Assembly: GCF_900116295.1 (NCBI RefSeq) | Contig: NZ_FPAF01000001.1 | Coordinates: forward strand, 1,113,213-1,177,212 | Reading direction: 5' to 3' | DNA length: 64,000 bases | DNA from: Bacillus sp. 103mf | GTDB taxonomy: Bacteria > Bacillota > Bacilli > Bacillales > Bacillaceae_G | The notes under the pieces: model-generated | What the model was told of the DNA's origin: nothing | What the model saw: the letters and a program-made list of their open reading frames with translations, nothing else | Databases searched by the model: none | Program-made: the position numbers and the translations under genes | Part shown: positions 63,819 through 64,000 of the stretch, one piece after another | Layout: each line of letters starts with the position of its first letter | Position numbering within the stretch: position 1 is the stretch's first letter

Positions 63819-64000
63819 TACTCGCTCCTTCGCTATTTGAAGTGCTTGCCTAATTTGTTCGAATCCTGTACCGCCTGCACTGTTTCTTCTTTTTACTGCG
63901 GCGGACGGCGAAAGTACTTCGTATAAATCCTTCTCAAATAATGGGCTCATCTCTTGATAAGTTGCTAACGGTAGATCAAGTAAATATACACCTTCGTTAA
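63798..64000 (-). CDS. argH: Argininosuccinate lyase (partial, C-terminus only)
   Basis: The last 67 codons only. [19 protein letters not shown] then [21 protein letters not shown] and FEQIRQAL: the C-terminal helix bundle of ArgH, with the RRNSAGGTG turn typical of this group. It cleaves argininosuccinate to arginine and fumarate. The rest lies beyond base 64000. Confidence 0.9.
   Translation of the reverse strand, partial: NEGVYLLDLPLATYQEMSPLFEKDLYEVLSPSAAVKRRNSAGGTGFEQIRQALQIAKERVETPVNM

Overview
The window is a stretch of core chromosome from a member of the Bacillus cereus group. Three things point there: Bacillus-type gene order (pheST-ysgA-sspI; thrS-infC-rpmI-rplT; dnaB-dnaI-nrdR; polA-mutM-ytaF-coaE-gapB-speH; phoPR-mdh-icd-citZ; pyk-pfkA-accAD-ytsJ-dnaE-ytrHI), spore genes (sspI, ytxC, ytaF, ytrH, ytrI), and several copies of a 157-bp repeat that I take to be bcr1, an element described only from this group. 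DNA is AT-rich, most genes lie on the minus strand, and TTG, GTG and even ATT start codons are frequent. The species cannot be fixed from the sequence alone.

Layout. 1-5 kb: the 5' part of pheT, pheS with a Phe T-box leader, an rRNA methyltransferase, spore protein SspI and an HD-domain protein. 5-13 kb is an accessory block: a frameshifted CPBP protease gene, a CyuA-type desulfidase/serine dehydratase-like gene with a cre site, a TetR-controlled DHA2 efflux pair, an M42 aminopeptidase and a dimeric dUTPase. 13-23 kb: a stub of an alcohol dehydrogenase gene, rplT-rpmI-infC (ATT start, L20-type leader), thrS (Thr T-box), ytxC, dnaI-dnaB, nrdR, speH with a structured leader, and gapB. 23-37 kb: coaE, ytaF, mutM, polA, phoR-phoP, a repeat-rich gap with ynfA and a MaoC-like dehydratase, then mdh-icd-citZ. 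37-52 kb: ytwI, ytvI, fxsA, pyk-pfkA, accA-accD, a GntR regulator, malic enzyme, dnaE, ytrHI and nrnA. 52-64 kb: small conserved genes, an arylamine N-acetyltransferase, ytoI, ytkL, an M24 peptidase, a lipoprotein, a cupin, a TetR/DUF4188 pair, ald, an atypical SDR, a universal stress protein, a predicted metallopeptidase and the 3' end of argH.

How it fits together. The window carries lower glycolysis (pfkA, pyk), the gluconeogenic gapB, the citrate branch of the TCA cycle (citZ, icd, mdh), malic enzyme and acetyl-CoA carboxylase. This is a central carbon cluster, with cre-like CcpA sites near cyuA, the maoC-like gene, pyk and ald. A second theme is replication and repair (dnaB, dnaI, dnaE, polA, mutM, nrnA, nrdR, dUTPase). 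A third is translation (pheST, thrS, infC, rpmI, rplT) under RNA-level control.

The most unusual material is non-coding: the 157-bp repeat family with visible TTTAT target duplications, including one copy nested in a second repeat family and one sitting on a stop codon; a 128-bp dyad element upstream of the pheS T-box; a structured RNA upstream of citZ; and a structured speH leader. I see no CRISPR array, prophage, transposase gene, rRNA, tRNA or recognisable defence system, and no convincing new multi-gene system.
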